From Heliocidaris tuberculata (Eukaryota > Echinodermata > Echinoidea > Camarodonta > Echinometridae), in contig CM046851.1 in assembly GCA_025618425.1 (NCBI GenBank), positions 7,925,969-7,989,968 of the forward strand: a DNA stretch of 64,000 nucleotides, given 5' to 3'. A program made the translations under genes and the position numbers. The notes beneath the pieces were generated by a model, which worked only from the letters and a program-made list of their open reading frames with translations, had not been told where the DNA came from and did not search any database. Of this stretch, positions 63,997-64,000 are shown one piece after another; position 1 is the stretch's first letter, and each line of letters starts with the position of its first letter.

Positions 63997-64000
63997 GTAA

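Overview
The window is eukaryotic: AT-rich, intron-dense DNA with many short interspersed repeats. Nearly all of it is one plus-strand gene encoding an ankyrin, the spectrin-binding membrane adaptor. The ZU5, UPA and death-domain exons read through without stop codons. The small introns, many miniature inverted-repeat elements, microsatellites and frequent ACATGTACATGT-like words suggest a marine invertebrate deuterostome. A sea urchin or other echinoderm is my best guess, from general impression and not from any search.

Layout. Bases 1-2224 are intron. Exons at 2225-5001 carry the linker after the ankyrin repeats, which themselves lie upstream of the window. Exons at 5414-11760 carry the first ZU5 domain, including the Asp-Ala-Arg spectrin-binding motif, and the start of the second. 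Exons at 11549-14443 complete the second ZU5 and the UPA domain; one intron here is GC-AG. A run of very small in-frame exons (54, 24, 21, 24 and 51 bp) at 15549-19820 leads to the death domain at 23795-24656. Next come four separate 39-bp exons plus others (28923-34805), an acidic 975-bp exon (36198-37172), and two small exons (39368 and 42322).

A giant exon at 43016-50932 encodes 2638 residues. Inside it are ten 258-bp tandem units without indels. The reading frame ends in a hydrophobic helix followed directly by the stop codon. Downstream exons at 53913, 56830, 58344, 60165, 61131 and 63934 continue in compatible phases and run off the window. The giant exon is therefore best read as an alternative last exon (membrane tail) or as an internal exon using an in-frame donor at 50768 (soluble tail).

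How it works together. The ZU5-ZU5-UPA block would hold beta-spectrin. The death domain and the long acidic tails would set isoform-specific partners and spacing. Because almost every exon after UPA is phase 0 and a multiple of three, cassette splicing can vary the tail freely. The death domain lies before the giant exon here, whereas in vertebrate ANK2/ANK3 the giant exon lies between UPA and the death domain. Introns hold several transposon-derived repeats: piggyBac-like TTAA elements, a hAT-like element with an 8-bp target duplication and a long G tract, TA-flanked elements, and a composite palindromic array. No other gene, rRNA, tRNA or CRISPR array was identified with confidence.
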